A stretch of DNA of 64,000 bases from the NCBI GenBank assembly GCA_947630135.1, contig CANRGH010000007.1:1-64000 (forward strand), read 5' to 3'. How positions within the stretch are numbered: the first letter of the stretch is position 1; every line of letters starts with the position of its first letter. This stretch comes from an uncultured Monoglobus sp. Its GTDB lineage: Bacteria; Bacillota; Clostridia; Monoglobales; Monoglobaceae. Both the position numbers and the translations under genes were made by a program. Below the pieces are notes generated by a model. That model did not search any database. It saw only the letters and a program-made list of their open reading frames with translations, and was not told where the DNA came from. Shown here piece after piece: positions 25,186-34,700 of the stretch.

Positions 25186-26577
25186 TTGAGCGCGATAAGA
25201 AAACTGATCGCCGTGTGGGCGGCAAAAGCAGCGTCGGTGGCCGGTAGGATCGTCGGCAAAAAGTCGTCATCCTCGCCGGGTGTGCTGGCGCTTAAGATAT
25301 GCCCCGACCTCATAAGTCTGCTGGCAAAGAACGTCACCAAGGGCGTTATTGTCACCTGCGGGACGAACGGCAAGACCACAACCAACAATCTGCTGAACAG
25401 CTCGCTTAAAAAATACGGCTTCACCACGGTTTGCAATACTCTGGGCGCCAACATGGTCGGCGGAATAGCCACCGCGTTCGCGCAGGCGTGTAATATTTTC
25501 GGCACGTTCAAGGCGGATTACGCGGTGCTTGAGGTTGATGAGGCTTCGGCGAGGCGCGTGTTTAAGCACATCAAGCCGAATTATATGCTGATCACAAATC
25601 TGTTCCGCGACCAGCTTGACAGATACGGCGAGATCGACATAACCGTTGACCTGCTCAACGAGGCCATTGACATGGCGGACGGCGTTAAGCTGATCTTAAA
25701 CGGAGATGACCCGCTGACGGCCCGCTTCGGCGAGGGCAGAGACGCGGTTTATTTCGGAATATCCGAGCAGGTCCTGCCTCCGAGCGATGAGACGAAGGAG
25801 GGGCGCTTCTGCTTGAAATGCGGCGAGGAACAGGAGTATAATTACTTCCATTACAGTCAGCTTGGCGATTATTACTGTCCGCACTGCGGCAACAAAAGGC
25901 CGGAGATCGACTTTGCCGCGACCGACGTTGATTTGTCGGAGTCGATGAAGTTCACCGTCCGCGGAAAGCGGATCGACGTGAGTTATCGCGGATTTTACAA
26001 TATCTATAATATTCTGGCGGTTTACGCCGCTCTTAACACGATAGGTGTAAAGACCGACAATTTTAACGAGATATTGTCGGACTACAAGCCGCAGATCGGC
26101 AGAATGGAGCTCATTCCCATGGGCGGCAAGCCGTTTATATTAAACCTTGCCAAGAACCCGGCGGGCTTTAACCAGGCGATACAGACTGTGCTGCTGGACA
26201 AGCGTCCGAAGGACGTTATCGTGGCGATAAACGACCTCGCCAACGACGGCAGGGATGTGTCATGGCTGTGGGATGTGGATTTTGACAAGCTCGCGGAGGC
26301 CAACATGAAGCAGCTTATAACCACGGGCATACGAATGTATGACATATCTCTCAGGTTCAAGTACGCCGACGTCAAGTTCGATCTGATAACCGAGGACATG
26401 AAGTTCGCACTGTCAAGGTGCTTTAACAACAAAGACGCCGAGGTTTGCTATGTTCTGGTGAACTACACGGCGCTGTACCCGACCCAGACCGCGATGCTTG
26501 AATATCAGAAGGAAGTCGGGGCGGCTCTTCCGCCATCCGAAAGCGACGGAAACGGAGGTGCGCTCAGTGCGGGATAA
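25186..26577 (+). CDS. murT: MurT, lipid II isoglutaminyl synthase, Mur-ligase subunit
   Basis: About 463 residues of a Mur-ligase-like protein with the P-loop CGTNGKTTTNNLL. A zinc-ribbon insertion (CLKCG near 210, YYCPHCG near 232) is the mark of MurT, and a DUF1727 C-terminal domain follows. With GatD it amidates D-glutamate of lipid II to D-isoglutamine. AAAGG at 25171-25175 best serves the TTG at 25186, while an in-frame GTG at 25156 is another option. The 3' end overlaps gatD by 11 nt. Confidence 0.92.
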   Translation: MSAIRKLIAVWAAKAASVAGRIVGKKSSSSPGVLALKICPDLISLLAKNVTKGVIVTCGTNGKTTTNNLLNSSLKKYGFTTVCNTLGANMVGGIATAFAQACNIFGTFKADYAVLEVDEASARRVFKHIKPNYMLITNLFRDQLDRYGEIDITVDLLNEAIDMADGVKLILNGDDPLTARFGEGRDAVYFGISEQVLPPSDETKEGRFCLKCGEEQEYNYFHYSQLGDYYCPHCGNKRPEIDFAATDVDLSESMKFTVRGKRIDVSYRGFYNIYNILAVYAALNTIGVKTDNFNEILSDYKPQIGRMELIPMGGKPFILNLAKNPAGFNQAIQTVLLDKRPKDVIVAINDLANDGRDVSWLWDVDFDKLAEANMKQLITTGIRMYDISLRFKYADVKFDLITEDMKFALSRCFNNKDAEVCYVLVNYTALYPTQTAMLEYQKEVGAALPPSESDGNGGALSAG

Positions 26578-27316
26578 CGGCAAATTCGAGATAAACATAA
26601 TTCATCTATATCCCGACCTGCTCAACCTTTACGGCGACAGGGGAAATATCGCCTGCATGGAAAAGCGTCTTGAGTGGCGCGGGATAAAGGCGAACGTGCG
26701 TCAGTGCACCAACAAGGACAGCGATATTGACCTGACCGGAGCCGACATAATCTTCGTCGGCGGCGGCTCGGACAGAGAGCAGGAGATAGTGTGCAGCCGT
26801 CTGCTTAAAAAGAAGGACGAGCTCAAGACCTACGTTAATTCGGGCGGAGTGCTTGTGGCTGTGTGCGGTGGCTATCAGCTGCTCGGCAAGTACTACAAGA
26901 CGGCGTCGACAAAAATCGAGGGTCTTGATATACTTGACATATACACCGACTCGGGCGACACGCGGCTTATCAGCAACGTGGTACTTGAGTGCGACAAGTT
27001 CGACATGCCGATCGTGGGGTTTGAGAACCATGCGGGCAGGACTTATCTGGGCGAGGGCGTCACTCCGCTTGGCAAGGTTCTGTTCGGAAACGGAAACACG
27101 GGCGACAGCGGCTATGAGGGCGTGATATACAAAAATGTCATCGCGACGTATCTGCACGGCCCGCTGCTGCCGAAGAACCCGCAGCTTTGCGACTATATTC
27201 TCGGGCGGGCGCTTGAAAGGAAGTATCCGGACTTTGAGGGGCTTGAGCCTCTCGACGACGGGCTTGAGGAGCTCGCGAATAAATATATAGTCGAAAAGTA
27301 TGTCGGAAAAGCGTGA
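26567..27316 (+). CDS. gatD: GatD, lipid II isoglutaminyl synthase, glutaminase subunit
   Basis: A 249-residue class I glutamine amidotransferase of the cobyric-acid-synthase type. It has EINIIHLYPDLLNLYGDRGN, the nucleophile Cys in VLVAVCGGYQLLGKYY and a histidine in ATYLHGPLLPKNP. It supplies ammonia to MurT. The GTG at 26567 (MRDNGKFEINII) follows GGAGG at proper spacing inside the murT 3' end. Confidence 0.93.
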   Translation: MRDNGKFEINIIHLYPDLLNLYGDRGNIACMEKRLEWRGIKANVRQCTNKDSDIDLTGADIIFVGGGSDREQEIVCSRLLKKKDELKTYVNSGGVLVAVCGGYQLLGKYYKTASTKIEGLDILDIYTDSGDTRLISNVVLECDKFDMPIVGFENHAGRTYLGEGVTPLGKVLFGNGNTGDSGYEGVIYKNVIATYLHGPLLPKNPQLCDYILGRALERKYPDFEGLEPLDDGLEELANKYIVEKYVGKA

Positions 27317-27475
27317 TACGTGCGGTGTAATAGAATATTAATAAAGCTTTAACATTTATGTGATATTTTTCCGCCAAAATATGTTACAATAGTATATGTA
27401 TGGTTTTATGAAAATGAAAGTAAATTTGAACTTAAGTCAGAGCGCAATCGTTTATCGCATACAGGAGGACAACGG

Positions 27476-29896
27476 ATGAGCTTTTTTGGAAAATTGTTTT
27501 CCGGCAAGGGCAAGGAAAACAATGAGTCGGATTATCTCGACCGGGCATATGAAAGCCTGGGAGACGACGCGGATCTTAATCCCGATAATATATTTGACAG
27601 AAACGCCGCGTCGGACATATCCGAGGAACAATACGGTGAAATTTACACCGCGGAGGAGTCCGGCGGTGATTTTGGCGTTGAGTTATCCGCTGAGGCCGAT
27701 GATTATTACGATGCGGATGAAGAGCCCGCGGCGGCGGAAGCTGCTGCGGATGACGGGGAGTTTGCCGATATAACGCTTGATTATGAGGCGGATGATGAGA
27801 TAATTGCCCCGGACGAGGCGGAGCAAAGATCCGAAATCGAGCAAGAGGCGGAGGAGCCCGTCATAGACGTGAACGAAGAATACGTGGCCGCAGCGGCCGA
27901 AGAGGTCGATGATGAGCTTGTCGCCGATGCCGCCAGTGCTTTTGACGCTCTTAAGGGCGACACCGACGAGATGGATGTTGACGAGATATTCCGCGCCATG
28001 AACGAGGCCGGAGAGTACGCCGAGCAAATAAAGGCGGGCCAAGAGCCGCAGGCGGCTCCCGAGCCCGAATATGAGAATGAGGACGAGGGTGTTGAGCTTT
28101 ACGGCACCGAATACGAGGCGCCCGATAACGCGGAGTCCGCAGAACATTCGTCCGCAGAACTGTCGTCCGTGGCGGCTTCGGATAACGAATATGACGGCAG
28201 CTTCGGAAGCCTCGACAATGTCGGTTCGGACAGCGCGTGGGAGGACGCTTACAGTCACGACTCGTTCTCGCTGCGAGGCGCGCAGAACCTTATTTCCCAG
28301 GACGATCTGGCGGCCTCGTCGCTGCTTAACAATGATATTGACAAGGAAACGCTGTATTCGGCCTACGCTCCGAAGAGCATGCGCCCGAAGATAACCGAAA
28401 CGTCGTATTACGACCTTGACGAGCCGGTTGATAATGATGAGAACGAGCCGGGCGCGGTTAAAAAGTTCCTGACCAAAAAGAAAAAGTGGATCATCGGAAT
28501 TGCGGCCGCCGCGGCGGTTATCGCCGTGACTGTGGGCGCGCTGATGTTCGCGCAGTATAAGCTTGACCCGCTTAAGGGCTACAGCGAGACCTATATCACC
28601 AAGGGCAATATAATCAAGACTATGGAGGCGGGCGGCAGCGTTGAGCCGAACGCCAGATACAACATAATCCCCATGGTCGGCGGCACAATAACCGAGTCGC
28701 CCTTGAGCGCGGGAGACACCGTCCGCGCGGGGGAACTGGTCTATAAGATCGACGACACCAATGCGCAGATCGCTGTCCAGCAGGCGCAGAACGCGGTCAG
28801 CAGGGCGCAGAGCGCCGACACAAGCTCGTCGGCGACCGAGCAGGTGAAGGTATACGCGAACGCCACGGGCGTTATCAGTAATTTGAATATATCCGCGGGG
28901 ACCCGCGTGACGGGCGGCCAGATCGCCACGATCACGCAGGCGAACGGCACCGAGATCGGTCTTATTCCGTCGGTCAGCGGAACTGTCGAGAGCGTGAATG
29001 TGCGCAACGGCTCGAACGTTACCTCGGGTCAGGTAGTGGCGACGCTGAACAGCGACAGGGCCGCGTCGGGAATTTCGGCCGAGGATAAGCAGAACAACAT
29101 CACAGCCGCGAATTTGGCTTTGGAGCAGGCGAAAAAGGATCTTGAGAACTACAAGATCGCCTCGCCGGTGGACGGCACGATCCTTGTGAAAAACGCCAAG
29201 GTGGGCGACAGCGTCATTGCGGGACAGAACGATCAGCCCTTAATGGTTATCGGCGACATGAGCAAGATGAAGTTCACCATCGAGGTCGACGAGCTTGACA
29301 TATGGAACATTGAGCAGGGCCAGACCGTCGTTATAACGGCTAACGCGCTGCCCGGCGAGACCTTCAGCGGCGAGATAACCAACATTGCCGGCGAGGGCGA
29401 TAAGAAGGGCGAGGGAGTTACGTCATACAAGGTTGAGATCACGGTTTCGGAGCCCGGAAAGCTCAAGTCCGGCATGAACGTTGACGCGAAGATCATCATA
29501 AACTCCGCGATAAACGTGCTGTCGCTTCCGGAGGCCGCGCTTTATCAGTCTGACGGCGAGAACGCGCTTGTTATCACCGACAGCGACTCCGGGGACGAGG
29601 TTGATCCGTCCGAATATCCGGAGATCACGCTTCCCAAGGGATATAGGCTGGTTAAAGTGAAATATGGCGTAAGCGACGGCACCGATGTTGAGATCGTGTC
29701 GGGCCTCAGCGTGGGCGACGCGGTGCTCTACAAGCCCGCGGGGGACGGCGAGCCGTCCGATGAGCAGTCTTCGGCGACAGCTCAGCCGAGACCGACGGCC
29801 GACGCGCAGTCCGGGACCGACAACGCCGCGGACGACGGTGAGAATGTTAAATCGACAGGAAAATCGGCAACCGATGAGGGCTTGACGGATGTATAA
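27476..29896 (+). CDS. HlyD/MacA-like adaptor with a very acidic cytosolic N-terminal region
   Basis: An 806-residue protein. Residues 1 to about 325 are low-complexity and highly acidic (Asp/Glu/Ala-rich, few Lys or Arg), with no domain I can name. A basic patch (KKFLTKKKKW) precedes one membrane segment at about 338-360. The rest is outside the membrane and is an HlyD/RND-type adaptor with three lipoyl-like hairpins (near 390, 470 and 560; for example ASPVDGTILVKNAKVGDS), a short coiled coil and a beta-barrel domain, then a Ser/Ala/Asp tail. Such adaptors bridge a transporter and an outer layer. It is followed 31 bp later by a MacB-like permease. The acidic extension is much longer than usual for the family. 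Confidence 0.8.
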   Translation: MSFFGKLFSGKGKENNESDYLDRAYESLGDDADLNPDNIFDRNAASDISEEQYGEIYTAEESGGDFGVELSAEADDYYDADEEPAAAEAAADDGEFADITLDYEADDEIIAPDEAEQRSEIEQEAEEPVIDVNEEYVAAAAEEVDDELVADAASAFDALKGDTDEMDVDEIFRAMNEAGEYAEQIKAGQEPQAAPEPEYENEDEGVELYGTEYEAPDNAESAEHSSAELSSVAASDNEYDGSFGSLDNVGSDSAWEDAYSHDSFSLRGAQNLISQDDLAASSLLNNDIDKETLYSAYAPKSMRPKITETSYYDLDEPVDNDENEPGAVKKFLTKKKKWIIGIAAAAAVIAVTVGALMFAQYKLDPLKGYSETYITKGNIIKTMEAGGSVEPNARYNIIPMVGGTITESPLSAGDTVRAGELVYKIDDTNAQIAVQQAQNAVSRAQSADTSSSATEQVKVYANATGVISNLNISAGTRVTGGQIATITQANGTEIGLIPSVSGTVESVNVRNGSNVTSGQVVATLNSDRAASGISAEDKQNNITAANLALEQAKKDLENYKIASPVDGTILVKNAKVGDSVIAGQNDQPLMVIGDMSKMKFTIEVDELDIWNIEQGQTVVITANALPGETFSGEITNIAGEGDKKGEGVTSYKVEITVSEPGKLKSGMNVDAKIIINSAINVLSLPEAALYQSDGENALVITDSDSGDEVDPSEYPEITLPKGYRLVKVKYGVSDGTDVEIVSGLSVGDAVLYKPAGDGEPSDEQSSATAQPRPTADAQSGTDNAADDGENVKSTGKSATDEGLTDV

Positions 29897-29927
29897 AATT
29901 TAAGCGGAATACGGGTTTTGAGGATGT

Positions 29928-31103
29928 ATGAGGATGTTTAAAAAGCGCGGCGCGGAGCGGAACGAAAAAAACGCTCGTTTTGAGCGCGCGGCTAAAGCGG
30001 CGGGCAAAGGCGCCAAAGGCGGTCTTTCCCGGATTAAACTGAATAAAACACAGGCGAGCTTTGTGCTAATCGCTTTCGCGGCCGCGGTCTGCGCCGCGGC
30101 GGCGGTAGGGCTCGCCTTAAATTCGTTCGCGCAGATTTCGGGCTTTGGGTTCAGCCCGTTCGGCGGGAACGCGGTAATACTTGAGGATTTTGGCGGCGCG
30201 GGTATAACCCTGTCCGCCGCCGAGGAGTTCGCGCAGAAAAACGAGGCCGATTTTGAGGCCGTTGTGCCGCTTAAAACGGCGGACGGCTTTGAGCTGCGCG
30301 GAGGTGCGGGCTCCCACAAAAACGGCCGCGTGACGGTCTCAAGCGACGGTCTGTTTGAGTTTGGCGCCGTGACGGTCGAGGAGGGCGCGCCCCTTAGTAA
30401 GGCTGATTATGAGCGCAGCGCGGCGCTTGTCTCGGCTGATGTCGCGGCGGAGCTTTTCGGAGAGGCCGACCCCGTGGGCGGAAGCGTTAAGATAAACAAC
30501 CGCCCCTATACGGTTGTAGGCATATTCAGCAGTGATTACGACGCGGAAAATCTCGGCGACGTTATCCTGCCCGGCGGCGCGTCAAGAATGATATTCGGCA
30601 CCGCCGAGGTCGGAAGATATGCTTTTATCGTCTCGGGCGGCGTGTCCGAGGTCGAAAGCAAGGTAAAGCGGTTTGCCGAGTCGGGCTCGGGCAGGCTCAA
30701 AAGCGGTGACTTCGCGGTCACGGCCGGCCCCGGAGACGACAGTGAAGGAACGGGCGCGAAGGCGGTCGTCTATATCGTTATGCTGATAATATGCGGAATT
30801 GTTCTTCTGATGTTCCTTCTGTTTCCATCAAGGCGCGAGTCGGCGCCGCGGGGCTTAAAGAGTGAAATTGTTTACAGGGCGTCGCGCAATCTTTGTGCCG
30901 CGCTCATACCCGCGTCTGTCGGAATAATCGTCGGCGCGGCTCTGGGAGTTTGCGCGGCGTTCGCTTACACCCGCGTTTGCGGCGTTCCGCTGTTTGTCTC
31001 GGCCGCGGAAATACTCATGCCCGCGGGCGCGGCTTTGGTCTTGGCTTTGATTTTGGCCGCAGTGTCGGCTTTTTTGAGATTGGGCGGTGATAAGAATGCC
31101 TAA
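29928..31103 (+). CDS. MacB-like permease subunit (periplasmic core plus FtsX) without ATPase domain
   Basis: About 391 residues. A strongly basic N-terminus (about 1-38: KKRGAERNEKNARFERAAK and more) is followed by TM1 (about 41-64), a large extracytoplasmic domain (about 70-280) of MacB periplasmic-core type (NNRPYTVVGIFSSDY, EDFGGAGITLS), then three TM segments to the C-terminus. MacB proteins normally carry an ABC domain or have an ABC gene beside them. None is found here. The start is ATG 29928 or 29934. Its 3' end overlaps the GGDEF gene. Function as a transporter is uncertain. Confidence 0.7.
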   Translation: MRMFKKRGAERNEKNARFERAAKAAGKGAKGGLSRIKLNKTQASFVLIAFAAAVCAAAAVGLALNSFAQISGFGFSPFGGNAVILEDFGGAGITLSAAEEFAQKNEADFEAVVPLKTADGFELRGGAGSHKNGRVTVSSDGLFEFGAVTVEEGAPLSKADYERSAALVSADVAAELFGEADPVGGSVKINNRPYTVVGIFSSDYDAENLGDVILPGGASRMIFGTAEVGRYAFIVSGGVSEVESKVKRFAESGSGRLKSGDFAVTAGPGDDSEGTGAKAVVYIVMLIICGIVLLMFLLFPSRRESAPRGLKSEIVYRASRNLCAALIPASVGIIVGAALGVCAAFAYTRVCGVPLFVSAAEILMPAGAALVLALILAAVSAFLRLGGDKNA

Positions 31104-32652
31104 GCTTGGTTCCGCGATAAAAAGCTATGTTGACGGCCGCAGCGACGAAGACGGCAAGGATACGAAGTTTTTTGAGATAATAAGTCCCAAAACGTTGATA
31201 ATACGAACCGTTTGGTGCGGAATTATTGCCGCGGCGGTTTTTGTGCTCTCAAAATGGATCTACGATACCCTGTCACGCCGTTCGGACGTGTCGGCAATCG
31301 CCGCCGCTCTCACGGCTTTTCTTGTGGTCGTGGTTTACGCCGTAATTCTGATCAAAGAAGTTATGGACCGCTTCAAGTTTATAATAAAAGAAGATAGGGA
31401 AATAATTCGGAATATCGTCGGCGGCACGATGATCACCTGCGACGACGACTTTTTTACCATAAAAAAATGCACGCCTATGTTTTATGATATGCTCGGCTAT
31501 AAGCGCGGTGAGATACTGGAGCGTTACCGCCGCGAGTTTGACAAAATGCTGGTGGGCGACGAGTCGAGGCTTGAGTTCGCGAAGCTCAAACACAAGCTGC
31601 ATGAGAGCGGTCACGCGCAGGCGCGCTACAAGCTGCTGAAAGGCGACGGCTCGGAGCTCTGGGTCGCTGTCCGCAGCTTTCTTGTGAAGGGCATAGGGCG
31701 CGATCCGTCGGTTTACACTGTTCTTTTGGATATTTCGCGGGAAATGAATTTGCAGCAGCGCTATATGCTCGCGGAGGCCAGAAACAAAATTGTGCTTGAG
31801 AACATAAACAGCGGCATATTTGAGTGGGACCTGATGCGGAACACTCTCGAGATCTCCGATCAGATGGAACGCAGGTTCTTCGGCAAGGAAGCGGACGGCG
31901 TACTTCCCGCGACGATAGTAAAGGATTATATTGATGCCGAGGATTTCAGGCTGCTCAGCGAGAAGCTTGAGTCGATGAGAAACAACGGTACCGATAAGAT
32001 CGAGATGACGTTAAAGCTCAAGAACGCTGACGGCACATACACTCATTCGGACGTGAGCCTTATAGCGGTGCGCGACAACAATAATGTTGCGGTCCGCGCG
32101 GTGGGAATTCTGTTAGATGTCGAGGAGCGCCACCAGAGAGAGGAAAAGCTGCGCGGCGAGGCGAGCCGCGATTCGCTTACCGGAATTTATAACAAGGGCG
32201 CGACCCAGAAGCTCATCGAGAGCGCGATAGAGCTGAGACCCGAGCAGGAGCACGCTTTGATCCTGTTCGATGTGGATAATTTTAAATCGGTCAACGACAC
32301 ATTCGGCCACGGCGTGGGCGACGAGACGATCAAAAAGGTCGCGGACCTGCTGGGTGGCACGTTTTGCCGAAGCAGCATAGCGGGCAGAATAGGCGGCGAC
32401 GAGTTCATGGTGTTCTGCCGCGGCATAGGCGGCGATTACGGGCGCCTCAGAATGCTGCTTGACAGGATAAAAGAAAAAAGGCCCGTGATAGGGGAAGGCG
32501 AAAAACGCCGCGAGATCACGTTAAGCGCCGGAGTCGCCCTGTATCGGAAGGACGGCGCGACCTATGATGAGCTATATAAAAACGCCGACGTCGCCCTGTA
32601 TAAGGCGAAAAACTCCGGCAAAAACCGTTACGAGTTCTACGGCGAGCTTTAA
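31096..32652 (+). CDS. Membrane PAS-GGDEF diguanylate cyclase
   Basis: About 518 residues. Two TM segments (about 38-60 and 72-92) are followed by two PAS-like sensory regions (about 110-220 and 235-345) and a GGDEF domain near 350-518, with the active motif GRIGGDEFMVF at about 431 and the usual LTGIYNKGATQKLIE. It should make cyclic di-GMP. The residues five positions before GGDEF do not read RxxD, so the product-inhibition I-site looks absent. The ATG at 31096 is inside the 3' end of the permease gene (8-nt overlap), placing this enzyme in the same transcript as the adaptor and permease. Confidence 0.9.
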   Translation: MPKLGSAIKSYVDGRSDEDGKDTKFFEIISPKTLIIRTVWCGIIAAAVFVLSKWIYDTLSRRSDVSAIAAALTAFLVVVVYAVILIKEVMDRFKFIIKEDREIIRNIVGGTMITCDDDFFTIKKCTPMFYDMLGYKRGEILERYRREFDKMLVGDESRLEFAKLKHKLHESGHAQARYKLLKGDGSELWVAVRSFLVKGIGRDPSVYTVLLDISREMNLQQRYMLAEARNKIVLENINSGIFEWDLMRNTLEISDQMERRFFGKEADGVLPATIVKDYIDAEDFRLLSEKLESMRNNGTDKIEMTLKLKNADGTYTHSDVSLIAVRDNNNVAVRAVGILLDVEERHQREEKLRGEASRDSLTGIYNKGATQKLIESAIELRPEQEHALILFDVDNFKSVNDTFGHGVGDETIKKVADLLGGTFCRSSIAGRIGGDEFMVFCRGIGGDYGRLRMLLDRIKEKRPVIGEGEKRREITLSAGVALYRKDGATYDELYKNADVALYKAKNSGKNRYEFYGEL

Positions 32653-32680
32653 AAGACGCGCGGCGTGCGCGTCTTTTTTG
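32651..32680 (+). terminator. Terminator after the GGDEF gene
   Basis: AAAAGACGCGC and GCGCGTCTTTTTT form a GC-rich stem directly after the stop codon, followed by a six-T run. Confidence 0.85.
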
Positions 32681-32749
32681 TGTGAATGCCTGCGGAGCGG
32701 CTTTTGACGGAGCTTGATAAAAAAACTGTAAAAAATATTCAAAATATGC

Positions 32750-32778
32750 TTGCTTATTGGAAAAACTTGAGTTATAAT
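32750..32778 (+). promoter_or_regulatory. Promoter of the KDPG aldolase / KDG kinase operon
   Basis: TTGCTT (32750-32755) and TATAAT (32773-32778) have a 17-bp spacer. The leader also carries a small hairpin, AGATTTC-GGG-GAAATCT. Confidence 0.6.
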
Positions 32779-32852
32779 ATACATGAAATAAAAGATTTCG
32801 GGGAAATCTGAAGCTTATTAAAAATTTTTAATATTTATTAGGAGGAGTAAAA

Positions 32853-33500
32853 ATGGATAAACAACAGGTTTTAACAAAAATGACAGACGCGGGTCTGGTT
32901 GCGGTCGTTCGCGCGAGCAGCGCTGAGGACGCTATCAGAATTTCGGACGCATGCCTGGAGGGCGGCTGCCCCTCGATCGAGCTGACATTCACGGTTCCCG
33001 GCGCGCACAAGGTTATTGAGGCTCTGGCCGCGAAATATCCCAACGGCGAGATGTTGCTGGGCGCGGGCACGGTTCTTGACTCCGAGACGGCGAGACAGGC
33101 TATCCTCTCGGGCGCGAACTTCATCGTAAGCCCCGGATTTAACGCCGAGGCCGCTAAACTCTGCAACCGTTACGCTGTTCCCTACATGCCCGGTACAATG
33201 ACATTTACAGAGATCCTCACCGCTATGGAAGCGGGCGTTGATATCTGCAAGGTATTCCCCGGCGACATCGTAGGCCCCAACTTCATCAAGGACGTAAGAG
33301 GTCCTCTGCCCCAGGCCAAGCTGATGCCTACAGGCGGCGTTGACGTGAACAACGTTGACCAGTGGATCAAGGCGGGCGCCGTTGCCGTAGGAGCAGGCTC
33401 GGCGCTCACAAAGGGCGCTAAGACGGGCGACTATGCCGACATCACAAAGACCGCAAAAGAGTTCATCAAGAACATCAAGGCTGCGCGCGCGGCTCTGTAA
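32853..33500 (+). CDS. eda: 2-keto-3-deoxy-6-phosphogluconate aldolase
   Basis: A 215-residue class I aldolase of the KDPG/KHG family that splits KDPG to pyruvate and glyceraldehyde 3-phosphate. It has GLVAVVRASSAEDAIRI, CPSIELTFTVPGA with the catalytic Glu, and the Schiff-base Lys in DICKVFPGD. Length is normal. It is followed by KDG kinase, so the pair handles 2-keto-3-deoxygluconate from uronic acids such as pectin. Strong RBS (TTAGGAGGAG) and restricted codon choice suggest high expression. Confidence 0.94.
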   Translation: MDKQQVLTKMTDAGLVAVVRASSAEDAIRISDACLEGGCPSIELTFTVPGAHKVIEALAAKYPNGEMLLGAGTVLDSETARQAILSGANFIVSPGFNAEAAKLCNRYAVPYMPGTMTFTEILTAMEAGVDICKVFPGDIVGPNFIKDVRGPLPQAKLMPTGGVDVNNVDQWIKAGAVAVGAGSALTKGAKTGDYADITKTAKEFIKNIKAARAAL

Positions 33501-33554
33501 GCTTTAAGTTTGTAAAAGAATTACTTAATTTTATTTTAAAGGAGAATATTTACA

Positions 33555-34586
33555 ATGGCAAAAGTTGTTACAATGGGCGAAATTATGCTCAGATTATCCA
33601 CACCCAATAACGAGAAGTTTATTCAGGCCGACGAGTTTGACGTAAACTATGGCGGCGGCGAGGCTAACGTTGCGGTATCTCTGGCCAACTACGGCCATGA
33701 CGCCGAGTTCGTTACGGCTGTTCCCGACAATCCGATCGGCGAGTGCGCCGTTGCGGCTCTGCGCAAGATGAACGTTAAGACCGACAACATCGCGAGATGC
33801 GGCGAGAGACTGGGCATCTACTACCTCGAGACAGGCGCTTCGATGAGAGCCTCGAACGTTGTTTATGACAGAGCTCATTCTTCGATCTCAACAGCCACCG
33901 AGGCCGATTTTGATTTTGACAAGATCTTTGACGGCGCGGACTGGTTCCACTTTACGGGCATTACTCCCGCTGTTTCGGACGCCGCGGCCGAGCTGACAGA
34001 GGCCGCTCTTAAGGCCGCCAAGGCTAAGGGCGTTAAAGTTTCGGTTGACCTCAACTTCCGCAAGAAGCTTTGGTCGAGCGAGAAGGCTCAGAAGATCATG
34101 ACAAACCTGATGCAGTATGTTGACGTTTGCATAGGCAACGAGGAAGACGCCGAGAAGGTTCTCGGCTTCAAGCCCGGCAACACAGACGTTACAAGCGGCG
34201 ACCTTGAGCTCGCGGGCTATGAGGATATCTTCAAGCAGATGGTTGAGAAGTTCAACTTCGAGTATGTTATAAGCTCGCTGCGCGTAAGCCACTCGGCTTC
34301 CGACAACGGCTGGTCGGCATGCATCTACTCAAGAGATACCAAGGAGTTCTATCACTCCAGAGAGTACAGAATTTCTCCGATCGTTGACCGCGTAGGCGGC
34401 GGCGACTCGTTCGCGGGCGGCACGATCTGCGGCTTCGTTGACGGCAAGAACTTTAAGGACGCTCTCGAGTTCGGCGTTGCGGCTTCGGCTCTCAAGCACA
34501 CTATCCCCGGCGACTTCAATCTGGTTACCCGCGCGGATGTTGAGAACCTGGCAGGCGGCGACGGCAGCGGCCGTGTTCAGAGATAA
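33555..34586 (+). CDS. kdgK: 2-keto-3-deoxygluconate kinase (PfkB family)
   Basis: A 343-residue ribokinase-type sugar kinase that starts MAKVVTMGEIMLRLSTPNNE and has NYGGGEANVAVSLANYG. Its C-terminal catalytic motif is VDRVGGGDSFAGG, with Asp as base. It would phosphorylate 2-keto-3-deoxygluconate to KDPG, the substrate of the aldolase encoded just upstream. Gene pairing supports the substrate call. It has SD AAAGGAG and a clear terminator after it. Confidence 0.9.
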   Translation: MAKVVTMGEIMLRLSTPNNEKFIQADEFDVNYGGGEANVAVSLANYGHDAEFVTAVPDNPIGECAVAALRKMNVKTDNIARCGERLGIYYLETGASMRASNVVYDRAHSSISTATEADFDFDKIFDGADWFHFTGITPAVSDAAAELTEAALKAAKAKGVKVSVDLNFRKKLWSSEKAQKIMTNLMQYVDVCIGNEEDAEKVLGFKPGNTDVTSGDLELAGYEDIFKQMVEKFNFEYVISSLRVSHSASDNGWSACIYSRDTKEFYHSREYRISPIVDRVGGGDSFAGGTICGFVDGKNFKDALEFGVAASALKHTIPGDFNLVTRADVENLAGGDGSGRVQR

Positions 34587-34600
34587 TTTGAACATTTCAC

Positions 34601-34628
34601 AGGCTCCCGATTTTCGGGGGCCTTTTTC
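34601..34628 (+). terminator. Terminator of the eda-kdgK operon
   Basis: AGGCTCCCGA pairs with TCGGGGGCCT around a short T-rich loop, followed by TTTTT. Confidence 0.9.
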
Positions 34629-34630
34629 TA

Positions 34631-34659
34631 TTGATTTTATTTCGGGAATATGATAAAAT
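34631..34659 (+). promoter_or_regulatory. Promoter of the HD-hydrolase gene
   Basis: TTGATT (34631-34636) and TAAAAT (34654-34659) are 17 bp apart, just after the kdgK terminator. Confidence 0.5.
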
Positions 34660-34700
34660 AATTATGATAATATTAAAAATTTTTTCGGGGAATGATATTT

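Noticed and set aside
27408-27479. 23-codon ORF overlapping the adaptor gene start (ATGA)
   Set aside because: It has no SD, and its 3' part is just the adaptor gene's RBS region read through, so chance is more likely than a leader peptide.
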